From Petunia secreta (taxonomy: Eukaryota; Streptophyta; Magnoliopsida; Solanales; Solanaceae): a DNA stretch of 64,000 bases. How positions within the stretch are numbered: the stretch's first letter is position 1; each line of letters opens with the position of its first letter. Below the pieces are notes generated by a model. It had not been told where the DNA came from, searched no databases, and saw only the letters and a list, made by a program, of their open reading frames with translations. The DNA lies in NCBI GenBank assembly GCA_029990175.1, contig JARKIP010000038.1, positions 29,395,501 to 29,459,500 on the forward strand, in the 5' to 3' direction. The position numbers and the translations under genes were made by a program. Positions 1 to 10,318 of this stretch are shown here, in pieces.

Positions 1-1458
1 AAAGCTCACACCGGCGCGCAAAAGATCCTCCAGAGGAAGGAGGATATATGTGAAGTGAAGCAGCGCTCCGGTGAGCCACTTAAAGAGTTCCTCGAGCGAT
101 TCCATGCCGAACGCATGGAGTTGCCTCGAATGGATGACACCTTGGCTATCATGGCCTTCGAAAAAGGTATTAATAGTTGCAATTCAGGTGCTGCAGCTGA
201 ATTGCGCAAAGAGTTGCAACAGTATCAGGTCCTGACGTGGGAGGATCTACATAGAAGAGCTTACTCCAAAATCAGACTTGAGGAGGCGGAGTTCAAGAAC
301 CGAGGTTATCAAAACCGAGGTGATACTTCAAATCGCGCCGAGGCGCCGCGAAATAATTCGAAGGGGAGGTATGAGCCTTACACTTCGCCGAGGCAACATG
401 TTAGCCAGAGGTTAGGCAACAACCCCGGCAACTCATACCCAACATCTCATATAAGCCAAAGGCTTGGAGGGAAGGTACAAACCAATATGAACCAAAGGAA
501 TCCCTCGAGCTCCGCTTCGGTCCCAAGAAAGGATCTTCCTCGGATCCAAGATTATAATTTCAACATATCGACCTCGGAGCTGGTCGACGTCGTAAAGGGG
601 ACAGCTGGGGTAAGAGTCCCCAAAGATATGAGAACCCCGGCGGACAAAAGGGACCAGAATCTGCATTGTGAATTTCATGCGGATTATGGCCACAGAACCG
701 AGGACTGCAAGGCCTTGCGCCTCGAGGTGGCTCACCTACTGAAGAAAGGAGTCTTGGCAGAGTTCCTCACTGATAAAGGAAAAGACAACTTCTCTAAGAA
801 CCGAGGTGACGGACAACCACCTCGGGCTCCACCCCCTGAAAGAGTAGTCAATGTCATCACTGGGGGGTCCGAAGTGAACGGCGTGAACTTCGCCGCTGCC
901 AAAAAGTTCGCTAAGCTCTCCATCACCATGGAGAAAAGGACTCGAGTTGGAGGCTCGGGCAAAGAAATTGTTTTCGATGACGATGATTGTGATGGGATGA
1001 TGTTCCCCCACCACGACGCACTAGTCATCATGCTGAGGATCAATGACTCCGATATCAAAAGAGTCTTGATCGACCCCGGTAGCTCAGTTAACATAATTAG
1101 CTACGGGGCCGTTAAGAAGATGTGGTTGAAGGGTGAAGTTGTTCCCAAGTCAATAGTGTTAGCTGGCTTCAACAACTCCACGGAGAAGACCTTGGGTGAG
1201 ATCACACTCAAAACATTCGCCGAGGGGGTTACCAAGGAGACACTGTTTCAAGTTATGCCCGAGGATCTAGCCTACAATGTGATCCTCGGAAGGCCATGGA
1301 TCCACTCCATGGAAGCTGTTCCTTCCACTTTACATCAAGTGATCAAGTTCCCAACGCCTTGGGGGGTTAGATCGATCAAAGGGGAGCAGCGAGTAGCAAG
1401 AGAGTGCTATTCAGTTGCACTTAAAAGTGGAGTCGCCCCGGTTGGGCCAAAACAATAG
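1..1458 (+). CDS. Ty3/gypsy (Tat-type) Gag-protease, 5' end outside window
   Basis: This is the capsid/nucleocapsid and aspartic protease part of an LTR retrotransposon polyprotein. The frame is open from base 1, so the apparent GTG start at 55 is not the real one and the N-terminus lies upstream of the window. The Gag core fills roughly the first 90 residues (motif GEPLKEFLERF). A CX2HX4HX4C nucleocapsid-like motif (CEFHADYGHRTEDC) lies near 664-705. The protease active site is the D-x-G-S-S form (LIDPGSSVNII) near 1066-1100. The ORF ends at a UAG (1456-1458), but the same frame continues into RT without another stop, so this is probably a leaky Gag-Pro terminator (see findings). Tat-lineage assignment is inferred from the protease variant, the double RNase H downstream and the antisense gene. 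Confidence 0.9.
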   Translation, partial: KAHTGAQKILQRKEDICEVKQRSGEPLKEFLERFHAERMELPRMDDTLAIMAFEKGINSCNSGAAAELRKELQQYQVLTWEDLHRRAYSKIRLEEAEFKNRGYQNRGDTSNRAEAPRNNSKGRYEPYTSPRQHVSQRLGNNPGNSYPTSHISQRLGGKVQTNMNQRNPSSSASVPRKDLPRIQDYNFNISTSELVDVVKGTAGVRVPKDMRTPADKRDQNLHCEFHADYGHRTEDCKALRLEVAHLLKKGVLAEFLTDKGKDNFSKNRGDGQPPRAPPPERVVNVITGGSEVNGVNFAAAKKFAKLSITMEKRTRVGGSGKEIVFDDDDCDGMMFPHHDALVIMLRINDSDIKRVLIDPGSSVNIISYGAVKKMWLKGEVVPKSIVLAGFNNSTEKTLGEITLKTFAEGVTKETLFQVMPEDLAYNVILGRPWIHSMEAVPSTLHQVIKFPTPWGVRSIKGEQRVARECYSVALKSGVAPVGPKQ

Positions 1459-3870
1459 CAACTACAGGGTTCGGGGTCAAGCGGGGAGGACGCCCGAGGA
1501 GAAGACGAAAAACTTCCAGCTTGCGTTCAAGAGCCTCGGAAGCAAAAGGCCGAGGACTCAACTATTGAAGAGTTGGAGTCTTTCACTCTATCGAAAGATT
1601 TCCCCGATAGGAAGGTATTTGTCGGCTCGGAGTTGGACCCGGAGTCGAAAAAAGCGATAATAGAAGTTTTGAAGTCCAACCACGATTGTTTTGCTTGGTC
1701 GCACTCAGACATGACGGGTATCGATCCGGAGATCATGACCCACAAACTGACTGTAGACCCAAAGTTTACCCCGGTGAAACAGAAGAAAAGGCCTCACGCC
1801 GGGGTCAAGAAGAAGGCAATCGAAGACGAAACCACGAAACTACAAGAAAATGGTTTCATCAGAGAAGTGAAGTACCCTGAGTGGTTGGCCAACGTCGTGG
1901 TGGTACCAAAGAAAAATGGAAAGTGGAGAATGTGCGTGGATTACACTGACTTGAACAAAGCTTGCCCCAAAGATTCATATCCACTACCACAAATTGACAG
2001 GTTAATAGACTCCACGGCTGGACATAAACTATTAACTTTTCTAGATGCATACTCAGGGTACAACCAAATTCTCATGGACCCGAAGGACGAAGAGAAAACC
2101 TCGTTCATCACAGACCGAGGCACCTTCTGTTACAAAGTAATGCCCTTCGGTCTAAAGAACGCCGGGGCGACATACCAAAGGTTGGTGTGTCGCATGTTTA
2201 AAGAGTACATCGGGAAGTCTATGGAGGTCTACATAGACGACATGCTCATCAAATCGATCCAAATCGAGGATCATTTGAATCATCTGAGGGAAGCTTTTGC
2301 TGTATTGAGACAATATGGTATGAAATTGAACCCTGAGAAGTGCGCCTTCGACGTAGGATCGGGGAAATTCTTGGGTTTTATTGTCTCCGAGCGTGGAATC
2401 GAAGCTAACCCAGATAAAATCAGAGCCATTGAAGAAATCCCCGAAGAGTTAACCGGGGTAAAGGAGGTTCAACGCTTAACTGGCCGAGTCGCTGCCTTGA
2501 GTCGATTCATCTCAAGATCCTCGGAGCGATGCCACAACTTTTTCTCCGTTCTGAGGAAGAACAATCACTTCGAGTGGACACCGGAGTGTAAACAGGCGTT
2601 GAAAGATCTGAAGCGATACTTGGCTAACGCACCTCTGCTTGCCAAGCCGAAGGAAGGAGAGACATTGCTGGTATATTTAGCAGTGTCCGAGGTATCAGTC
2701 AGTGCGGTGCTGGTTCGAGAGGAAGACGGCAAACAACAGCCCATCTATTATGTAAGCAAGACACTCCTCGATGCTGAAACCAGGTATCCACACTTGGAAA
2801 AATTAGCTCTTGCCTTACTAATTACTGCTCGAAAAATGCGCCCCTACTTTCAATGCCATCCAATAGCAGTAGTTTCAACTTTCCCCTTGAGAAACATATT
2901 GCATAAGCCAGAGTTGTCGGGGAGATTGTCTAAATGGGCGGTTGAGTTAAGTGAATATGACATCACTTATCAACCCCGAACAGCCATTAAATCCCAAGTC
3001 TTGGCGGATTTCGTGGCTGATTTTAGCATTGGAATTTTGCCCGAGGCGGAAAAGGAGGCAAAGGGGCACCCTTCGGGACTGTGGGTGCTACATACCGATG
3101 GGGCAACAAATTCAAAAGGTTCGGGGTTAGGCATTGTATTGAGGGCGCCCACCGGGGAGAAAATCAGGCATTCGGTTCGGTTCAAAAAAGTAACCAACAA
3201 CGAAGCAGAGTATGAAGCAGCTCTAGCAGGCTTAGAGCTAGCTAAAGAAATGGGAGTTGAAAGAATTGAACTAAGGTGCGATTCACAATTGGTGGTCAAC
3301 CAAGTCCTCGGTGATTATACGGCTCGAGAGCCCAGAATGCAGCTATACTTGGATCGAGCACAAAGGATTTTAGCACAATTCCAAGAATGGCAGATTAAGC
3401 AAATACCTCGAGAGGAGAACACCGAGGCAGATGCCTTGGCAAATCTAGGTTCGGCAATCGATGAAGCCCACTCGGGGACTGACTCGGTGGTTCGATTGCT
3501 ATCAGCTCAAATGAGGGAGATGAAACTACAAGTTAATTCCGTGGATAACCGTTGGGATTGGCGAAGCAAATTCATCTCCTATTTTGACTCGGGGACTGTC
3601 CCCCAAAATAGAAAAGAAGCAAGGAAGCTGCGAACTCAAGCGGCTTCGTATCACTTAATCGAGGGCAATCTGTACAAACGATTGTATTGTGGCCCGATGG
3701 CCAAATGTTTGGGCCCCGACGAGGCAAGGTATGTGATGGCCGAAGTGCACGAAGGCGAGTGTGGCAACCATTCGGGGGGAAAGTCCCTAGTGCGTAAATT
3801 GCTAAGAGCTGGGTATATATTGGCCCACAATAAGTGCCGATGTGAAAGCCTTCGTGCAAAAATGCGATAA
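1459..3870 (+). CDS. Ty3/gypsy (Tat-type) Pol: reverse transcriptase and two RNase H domains
   Basis: This is the polymerase part of the same polyprotein. The frame is open from directly after the UAG at 1456; the first ATG is at 1573, just before the conserved RT lead-in. The RT domain has KWRMCVDYTDLNKACPKDSYPLP near 1918-1990 and the catalytic YIDD at 2230-2241. A gypsy-type RNase H follows (about 2560-3000). A second RNase H, of the plant/archaeal-like type, runs from about 3085 to 3450 (HTDGAT, NNEAEYEAAL, RCDSQLVV, NTEADALA). Two RNase H domains are a known mark of the Tat clade. The frame then enters the integrase zinc finger (H..H near 3745-3770) but is lost at about 3814-3822 and stops at 3868-3870, so Pol is broken by a small indel there. 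Confidence 0.92.
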   Translation, partial: QLQGSGSSGEDARGEDEKLPACVQEPRKQKAEDSTIEELESFTLSKDFPDRKVFVGSELDPESKKAIIEVLKSNHDCFAWSHSDMTGIDPEIMTHKLTVDPKFTPVKQKKRPHAGVKKKAIEDETTKLQENGFIREVKYPEWLANVVVVPKKNGKWRMCVDYTDLNKACPKDSYPLPQIDRLIDSTAGHKLLTFLDAYSGYNQILMDPKDEEKTSFITDRGTFCYKVMPFGLKNAGATYQRLVCRMFKEYIGKSMEVYIDDMLIKSIQIEDHLNHLREAFAVLRQYGMKLNPEKCAFDVGSGKFLGFIVSERGIEANPDKIRAIEEIPEELTGVKEVQRLTGRVAALSRFISRSSERCHNFFSVLRKNNHFEWTPECKQALKDLKRYLANAPLLAKPKEGETLLVYLAVSEVSVSAVLVREEDGKQQPIYYVSKTLLDAETRYPHLEKLALALLITARKMRPYFQCHPIAVVSTFPLRNILHKPELSGRLSKWAVELSEYDITYQPRTAIKSQVLADFVADFSIGILPEAEKEAKGHPSGLWVLHTDGATNSKGSGLGIVLRAPTGEKIRHSVRFKKVTNNEAEYEAALAGLELAKEMGVERIELRCDSQLVVNQVLGDYTAREPRMQLYLDRAQRILAQFQEWQIKQIPREENTEADALANLGSAIDEAHSGTDSVVRLLSAQMREMKLQVNSVDNRWDWRSKFISYFDSGTVPQNRKEARKLRTQAASYHLIEGNLYKRLYCGPMAKCLGPDEARYVMAEVHEGECGNHSGGKSLVRKLLRAGYILAHNKCRCESLRAKMR

Positions 3871-4795
3871 GTGCCAACGCCACGGACCGATGATTCACCA
3901 ACAGGCCGAGCCTCTTCATTCGATGGTATCACCGTGGCCCTTCATGAAATGGGGAATGGATGTCGTGGGACCATTACCCAAAGGAAAAGGTGGTGTTCGG
4001 TTCATCTTAGTGCTGACCGATTACTTTACAAAATGGGTGGAAGCGGCAGCTCTCACCGAAGTGAAGCAAAAGCAAGTAATCGATTTCATTAGAAAGAACA
4101 TCATCTATAGGTTCGGCGTCCCAAAAGAGATCGCTTGTGACAATGGCAAACAATTCATGGGGGCTGCTATCACTGACTTTTTTAAACAGTGGGGAATCAA
4201 AAGGATAGCCTCGACTCCATACCACCCAAGTGCTAATGGCCAAGCTGAGTCTTCAAATAGGATCATAATTGAAAATTTGAAGAAACGACTTGATGAGAAG
4301 AAAGGCCCTTGGCCCGAGGAGCTGCATGGAGTGCTATGGGCCATGCGCACAACGGAGAAGAACAGCACCGGTGAGACCCCTTTTTCATTAGCCTATGGCA
4401 TGGATTCTCTCATCCCGGTAGAAGTGGGCGAACCAAGCCTTCGGTATGCTCATACAACCGAAGACGCCAACCAAGAGGCGATGCGCATTGAGCTGGATTT
4501 GCTCGAAGAAAAGAGGGAATTAGCTTTGGTTCGGCTTGCTGCCCAAAAAAGACAGATCGAGGCTTACCTAAATAGGAAAGCTAAATTTAGGGACTTCAAG
4601 GTGGGAGATTACGTGTTGAAAACTGTGAATCAATCAACGAAGGAGGACAACGGGGGGAAACTCATTGCAAATTGGGAAGGACCTTACAGGGTCAAAGCAA
4701 TCGTTGGAAAAGGCTCTTATCAAATTGAATCTCTGCAAGGCAAACCCGAACCTCTGAATTGGAATGTCTCCCACCTGAAGCGATATTACTTTTAG
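3842..4795 (+). CDS. Ty3/gypsy (Tat-type) integrase, frame-shifted from RT
   Basis: This is the integrase core and C-terminal part; it inserts element cDNA into the genome. It lies one frame over from RT and overlaps its end by 29 bases. It opens with the two cysteines of the HHCC zinc finger (KCDKCQRH), then the DDE core: D in WGMDVVGPLP near 3957, D in CDNGKQF near 4138, and E in GQAESSNR near 4243. The C-terminal part has the GDYVLKTV / WEGPYRV type fold and ends ...SHLKRYYF; no chromodomain is seen. The zinc finger's histidine half is in the RT frame and its cysteine half in this one, so the split is a mutation and not a separate gene. ATG 3842 is only the first methionine in this frame, not a likely native start. 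Confidence 0.9.
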   Translation: MKAFVQKCDKCQRHGPMIHQQAEPLHSMVSPWPFMKWGMDVVGPLPKGKGGVRFILVLTDYFTKWVEAAALTEVKQKQVIDFIRKNIIYRFGVPKEIACDNGKQFMGAAITDFFKQWGIKRIASTPYHPSANGQAESSNRIIIENLKKRLDEKKGPWPEELHGVLWAMRTTEKNSTGETPFSLAYGMDSLIPVEVGEPSLRYAHTTEDANQEAMRIELDLLEEKRELALVRLAAQKRQIEAYLNRKAKFRDFKVGDYVLKTVNQSTKEDNGGKLIANWEGPYRVKAIVGKGSYQIESLQGKPEPLNWNVSHLKRYYF

Positions 4796-5542
4796 CCGAG
4801 GTAAATATATTTCGATTCTTATTTAATTTAAACAGCCCCGAGCCGAACAGCGCTCCCATGGCATTGAAGAACAATGTACTAACTTACTCCTCGTTCCATC
4901 TTCTGCTTAACCCTTTCAGGAAGCGAACCGAACCGACTCCAGTGCTCGGATCTTCATCAAGATTCACAACCGAACACTGGGGGGGGAGTGAGAAGGGTTG
5001 ATAGCGAGGTCGACATCGAGCCTCCCAACCGAGGCTTATCTATCTGAGAACCGGGGACTGATGCCCGAGGATTAGATTTAGTGCATTGTACTTAGCCCGA
5101 TAGCGGCATTTTCGTATTTTCATTGAAGGTTTTTTACCTTTTCCACCCAAGGTCCGCTTCGACTTGGTTCTTTGTACATAGCCTTTGGCTCGTTGATATC
5201 AATAAAATGCCATCGCTTACACTCATCTTAACTTCGCTTACGTTCATTTTATCTGTATGAGTTTTGCATTTTAAAGCCGCGCAATGCATCGACTCGAGGG
5301 CGAGACGTCGTCCAAAGTTTGCATCGGTCAAATTCTGCTCAAGTCTTGCAAGCAAGCATTTAAACTTTATATCAAGGTGTTCGGTATATGTAAAGAACCA
5401 TCACACGAAGTAAAGATGCAAAAACTTTCATTAAAGGCTCGAAGGCTAAACATTTACATACAAAAATGACCCGAAGGTCGAAAAGTCAAAACTTAAGAGC
5501 CCGAAGGCTTACAAAAGAAATGCTATAAGCGATTTATGCGAT
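4796..5542. other. Non-coding spacer between integrase and antisense gene
   Basis: These 747 bases separate the convergent 3' ends of the sense Pol and the antisense gene. I see no conserved coding frame. An AATAAA lies near 5199-5206 on the + strand. The stretch is less GC-rich than the coding parts and carries the recurring word CCGAGG/CCTCGG that marks the whole element. Confidence 0.5.
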
Positions 5543-8310
5543 TTATGCCTCGGGAGAATCACCTCCATCCTCGGAGCCCCTTTCGGCATCTTCTTCCTCC
5601 TCTTCCTCCTCACCGCCGCTCGAGGCCTCACTTGAAGGAAGTTCATCGATGATAGCTTGAGCTTCGGCCGCCTTCACCTCGGCTTTGGCAATCTCTTCAT
5701 CCAGATCAATCTCCCCGGCGCGACATCGCTTGAGCAGCCTTAGCCGAGACTTGATAATGGCCCATCGCTTATCCAGTTCGGCCCTTTTCACCTTAAGTGC
5801 AGCCCTATCTTTTCGATCGGCAATTTCATCCTTCAGGGCCGCAATCTGGGCATCCTTAGCTGAAAGCTTGAGAGCTTCGCCCTCAAGCTTCTTGATATGA
5901 AGCAAGTGATCTTTCAGCTGCTCCTGGTGCTTCTTAGCCAAATTCACAGCCTCGTTTTTGGTTCGCGACAACTCACCATCCAACCTCGCAACTTCTACAG
6001 CCAACTTCGAGCGTTCAGCTTGAAAATCGTCACTCAGGACCTTGATCTTGGCCTCGGAATTCGCCTCAGCTTCGCGTAGATCAGCCTGAGACTTGGCTAA
6101 ATTAGCTTTCAGTGAAGCAATTTGGGCTTTGAATTTGTCCCTTTGCTGATCCCATAGGCGAGATACGCGCCGAACCTCGGCAGTCCTCGAGGACTCGACT
6201 TCGATCGCCTTCAATGAAAGGATGAAGCTCTGAGCAAAAGTCAAATTTACCGAGGTTAGAAACAGCCCGAAGGTAAAGATTCAAAATTCTTTAGTTTCAA
6301 GATCGGTGACTTACCCTCACTGCGTTGGAGGCCATGGTGCTGTATAGCTGGCCCGGGGTAAACTCTTGCATAAGCTTGTCCTCGGTCGGCCCCAGCAAAG
6401 GTGTGAGGCTAAAAAGATCCTCGGGGCTGCAGCCTAGCAAATTTGAAGAGATTGGCACCTCGAGTTTTCGGTAAGCCCCCGCCGAGGAAGAAATTCTTGC
6501 AGGTTCGGAGTGCGCTCTCACTGACCCGGTGCCAGCCTCTCCAGCGAATGCAGTAGATCCAGCTTCGGTGACTTTAGCCTTGCCCTTGGCTTTTTCCGCA
6601 GCTGCATCAGGCTCAAGTTCTTGACCTTCGAGATCAATGACGTCAACGTCTCCTCGAGCCCAAGCCTCGGCGGCTGCATCATCCTCGGGCTCATCCACCA
6701 ATCCTCGGTGCTTTTCAGCCACAGCTTCGGGCTGGGGAGGAATCTCAGCCTCGGTGCGAGGAGTCACCGAGCGGGACGACTTCTTCGACGTAGCCCTCTT
6801 CCGCTTCACGCCTACGAACGAAGGAGAAATCAAAAAACATTGGAACAGAAAGAGAACGATACTTAACAACGTGAGCCGAGGACAAGAGTTACCTTTGGAA
6901 GTCCCTTGATCGGGGGCTCCCTTGGAAGTTTTAGAAGACTTGAAAGCCTTCAATCCTTTGTACTCCCCGGCTACCGCAGCCAGATCATCGTCAGACTCGG
7001 TCTCTTCATCATTTTTCTTCTTTTCTTCCTTCTTCTTCTTACTCTTCTTGGTGTTAGCGGCACGATTTGGAAAACCTGACACCGAGGGAAAGAAAGTCAG
7101 AAAAATCCCAAGGTTACCCACTATCAAAACACTATTAAAACTCACCGTTCCTCTTGCACTGCCAACCAAATTCGGCAGCCATATTCATCCATGTCCTCTC
7201 GGGGCGGACACGAGCCCCAGTCATCGCCTTAACCCATGCTGTCAGACCTGCCGGGGGCACGATGTCTACCTTGTTGGCTGAAAAATAACAAAGAAACAAA
7301 ATCAATAAAGTATGGATAAACTACCGAGGAGTAAAACATGGAAGGCAGTGTAACTTACGCGTGTTGTTCCACCGCTCGGGGAAATTGGGCTCGGCAGACA
7401 AGACCTTGGTCTCCAGCAAGATGAACCGCTCACTCCAGCCTCGGTCTCCGTGATCCTCACTCTTGTGGAGAAGAGCAAATTTGCCTCGGTTGTTGAGTAC
7501 CACCACCCCAGCTTTGTGGAAATAAGGGTAGTAAAGGGAAATAAGGTTTTGAAAAGTGAAGTCCACCTTCGCCTTTTTGCTTAGCCAATCCATGCATTGG
7601 ACGACTCTCCAGACACCGGGGCCAAGTTGGGCCAGACACAAATTATAAGCCCGGCAAAAGTCATCGATGACTTTGTGGACAGGAAGAGTGAAGCCGATGG
7701 TGAATGGGTAAGTATAAGCAAAAGACATACCCTCGATATTGTGGCATACCCTACTTGTCGGATCGGGGATAACGACCTTGACCTCGGGCTCAAATTGGCA
7801 CTCCCTCCGAACCCGCTCAGTGTGAGCCTGAGTAATGAGGGTTGGGGTAGTGTTCACGGGGACGTTCCTGTGCTTCCCCTCCTGCTCAGCCGTCTGAGTT
7901 TGCAATTTCAAATCCTTGGAATTGTCAAAATGGGAGGGGATTATTTGATGTGGTTCAAGTTCCTGCTCGAGGGGAATTACAGAGCCCGAAGATCCCCCTT
8001 CGGTAGCAGTCCCTCTCCCTCCGCCGCCCGCGGCGTTGTCGCCCTTGGCGCCTTCTTCCCCGTGTACGATTTCTTCTTCTTCTAAGTTGACATCATCATC
8101 CCCAGCGGCTATTTCATGCCTAACCCTTTGCCTCCGTCGCGCAGCGACGCCGATGTCGGAGGTCACCTCCTCACCGCCCTCCGCCTCCACCATCTGAAGC
8201 GGTGGCACGGAGGCAACAAATTCACCGCCAGCGGTGATAGTAGCAAGTTGATCAACTCTGGCCCTCTCGCCAGAATTGCTAGAATCCTGTCTAGAAGTTG
8301 TTGCAGACAT
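5543..8310 (-). CDS. Five-exon antisense gene inside the Tat-type element (816 codons)
   Basis: The gene runs antisense to gag-pol. Exons are 8310-7359, 7277-7146, 7075-6893, 6811-6315 and 6229-5543. Every intron has GT and AG ends (donors include C|GTAAGT and G|GTAAGT; acceptors such as TTATTTTTCAG). Exon lengths 952, 132, 183, 497 and 687 add up to 2451, or 816 codons plus stop, with no frame break. The N-terminal third is low-complexity and acidic. The middle (about residues 180-320: IEGMSFAYTYPFTIG, WRVVQCMDWLSKKAKVDF, GKFALLHKSEDHGDRGW) looks like the plant family named putative gypsy-type transposon. Exon 3 is Lys/Glu-rich. The last exon is a long coiled coil with an acidic tail. Antisense ORFs between pol and the 3' LTR are known in the Tat lineage; their function is unknown. 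The exon structure is my inference from splice sites and frame. Confidence 0.72.
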
Positions 8311-8447
8311 GGTGGTGGAGCTAAAAGCTAGAATTTCACTGATTGATCGGAAACTTAGGAAGATTTGGAAGGAGATATGGAGTTTTTTCCTTTTTGCACT
8401 GTTGAGTTTTCAAGAAAAAGTGAAGAAGATGCTCAATAAAATGCCCA

Positions 8448-8454
8448 TTTTATA
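8448..8454 (-). promoter_or_regulatory. TATA box of the antisense gene
   Basis: TATAAAA on the minus strand, in the context CCTATAAAATGGG, about 140 bases upstream of the antisense ATG at 8310. It would place transcription start near 8420 and give a leader of about 110 bases. It lies between the antisense gene and the 3' LTR. Confidence 0.5.
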
Positions 8455-8690
8455 GGTATGGAAGATTAAGAGGCGTTGATGTCACGGTCATCATTATAAC
8501 GTTGGGAGAAGCGAGAACTTCGGCGTGGAAGTTCATGGGTCCAACGGACGAATGCCACGTGTCCACGAGAAGTGACTTGATGGGACACGGACCGTTGACA
8601 ACTTTTTAAAACGCTTGGGTAAGATCTAGCCACGTCTCTCTCCCGCCAAACTTCATTCCACTCCTCGGTCTCCTCGGTAGGCAACCGACA

Positions 8691-8700
8691 GTGGGGGGAC
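8691..8700 (+). promoter_or_regulatory. Polypurine tract of the Tat-type element
   Basis: The G-rich run AGTGGGGGGA lies just before the 3' LTR and is the expected primer site for plus-strand DNA synthesis. Confidence 0.55.
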
Positions 8701-8704
8701 TATC

Positions 8705-9264
8705 TGTATTGGGTAAAAATCGACCCACGGCGATTTGCCCCGGTCATGCAAATCCCAACGACCGAACACGTCGCGACTAAGCAACCGCCAAAGCGGTTGA
8801 GCGAGTCGCCGAAGCCTTGGAGCCGAAGATGCGTCACCGAAGGCGAGCCATGAGCTGAGCTTCGGTAACCATCGCCTCGGTCAAGCAACGGGGCCAAGCC
8901 ACCGAGGTCGCAAACTCCCACCTCGGTGGATCCTCCTTGGTTCGTCCGGCTTTGCAGCCCACTACTTCACCCCACTAACTCAGCCACTACACCTCAAGAT
9001 CGTGGGACAACATGGCAATAGATAGTGGAGATCATGGGCAGAGGCTCATATCTATAAATAGCAGTTCATTTCATGTAATAGGCATCCAGAAATATATACC
9101 GAAACTCTGCCCAAATTTGTATTGAACATCCATATATTGAAAGCAAGTTATTTCACGCATTTTTCATCTATTTTCGTGCATCGTTTGCTGCTTTGATACA
9201 AAGATTTGCTTATATTAGAATCCAAATTCGATTTGTGTACCTAAAAACGATTTAGGTCCATACA
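8705..9264 (+). repeat. 3' LTR of the Tat-type element
   Basis: This 560-base segment opens TGTATTGGG directly after the polypurine tract and closes CCATACA, giving TG...CA with short imperfect inverted ends. It carries a TATA box (TATAAATA at 9053-9060). The matching 5' LTR is outside the window, so the ends rest on structure alone; the start could be a few bases earlier. Confidence 0.6.
9053..9060 (+). promoter_or_regulatory. TATA box in the 3' LTR
   Basis: TATAAATA in the context ATCTATAAATAGCAG. In the 5' LTR the same site would drive the genomic transcript; here it would read out into the flanking DNA towards 10 kb. Confidence 0.5.
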
Positions 9265-9552
9265 ATAGTATTATATGTAAAAACCATGGATATTAGTTTA
9301 AGAACTAAAAAATGAAGAATTGGATTGTATATTAGGATAGACTGACCAAATTTTGAATCTACCAGAAACAATATTCACTCTCTCTATGTTCCATTTTATT
9401 TGCTACTATTACTATTTCCGAAGTTAAGGAGATTATCTTTTTAAAACATGATTTCGTAAAAGCTTTTTGCTCCAATCGTTACAATTTACGTATATTCTTG
9501 ACACAACATTTAAGTCTTTCTTTTGACACAACGTTTAAGAAAGAGAGGTAAT

Positions 9553-9830
9553 ACTTCCTCGGATCCATTTTAGTGGTAAGGATTGGCTTTGCGTATATCT
9601 TAAAAAATTATAAATAAGCATAGTAGTTTTATTAATTTATCCTTTTATTTTCTTGGTATTTTCAAGAAAAAACTATTAATAATGAGGTGTTTTGTATTTT
9701 TCAATAACATTTAATATTAGCGGTATTATAGGGAAGAAATAGTAAATTTTACTTGATATTCTAAATTGACAAATATTTTGGACTTTCTATAAATGGAATA
9801 CCTTACAACTAAAATGGACCGAATGGAGTA
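9553..9830. mobile_element. MITE with TACTYC... terminal inverted repeats
   Basis: The left end TACTTCCTCGGATCCATTTT and the right end (reverse complement TACTCCATTCGGTCCATTTT) form imperfect inverted repeats of about 30 bases around an AT-rich core of 278 bases. The ends resemble the Stowaway-like TACTCCCTCCGT family that is common in plants. It is non-coding. The flanks 9265-9552 and 9831-10220 are AT-rich, and I see nothing else in them. Confidence 0.5.
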
Positions 9831-10318
9831 AAATATATGGTCTAAAATAAGTAATAAGTCACTTCATAAAAGATAAAGTGAGAAGTTTGAATTTAAATTA
9901 CTTTCAACTAATTGTCATTATTTTTGAAACGACTGATAAGAAAATTGAGTCATTCTTTTTGGCGTGGATGGAATAAATGTTAATGTAAGTTATTAACTAT
10001 TGATATAGTTTCTAAATAAGCTAAGTAAATTTTATTTTGAAAAATCGAGTATGGTTGAGTTATTCGGAAGTAGTTACTGTTTTATTCGTAAAGATGTGTT
10101 AATTAGTAAGATTAAGAGAGATAATAATAAATTGAGATTTGGTGATATGTCAAAAAAAAAAAAAACATATTGTAGTTTAGATATAGCTTTCATGGAAGGG
10201 AGTTTTTCTATGTCATTGCTTTGAAGTTTCTATTAATTTTCCTTTTCTTATTCGTGCTTCATTGTCAGCTTAACTTAGCAATTACAGCTGGACTCTCCTA
10301 TCCAATAAACCACCTTAC

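Noticed and set aside
5685..6909. Plus-strand ORFs over the antisense gene
   Set aside because: They are shadow frames of the spliced minus-strand gene, whose splice sites and phase are consistent.
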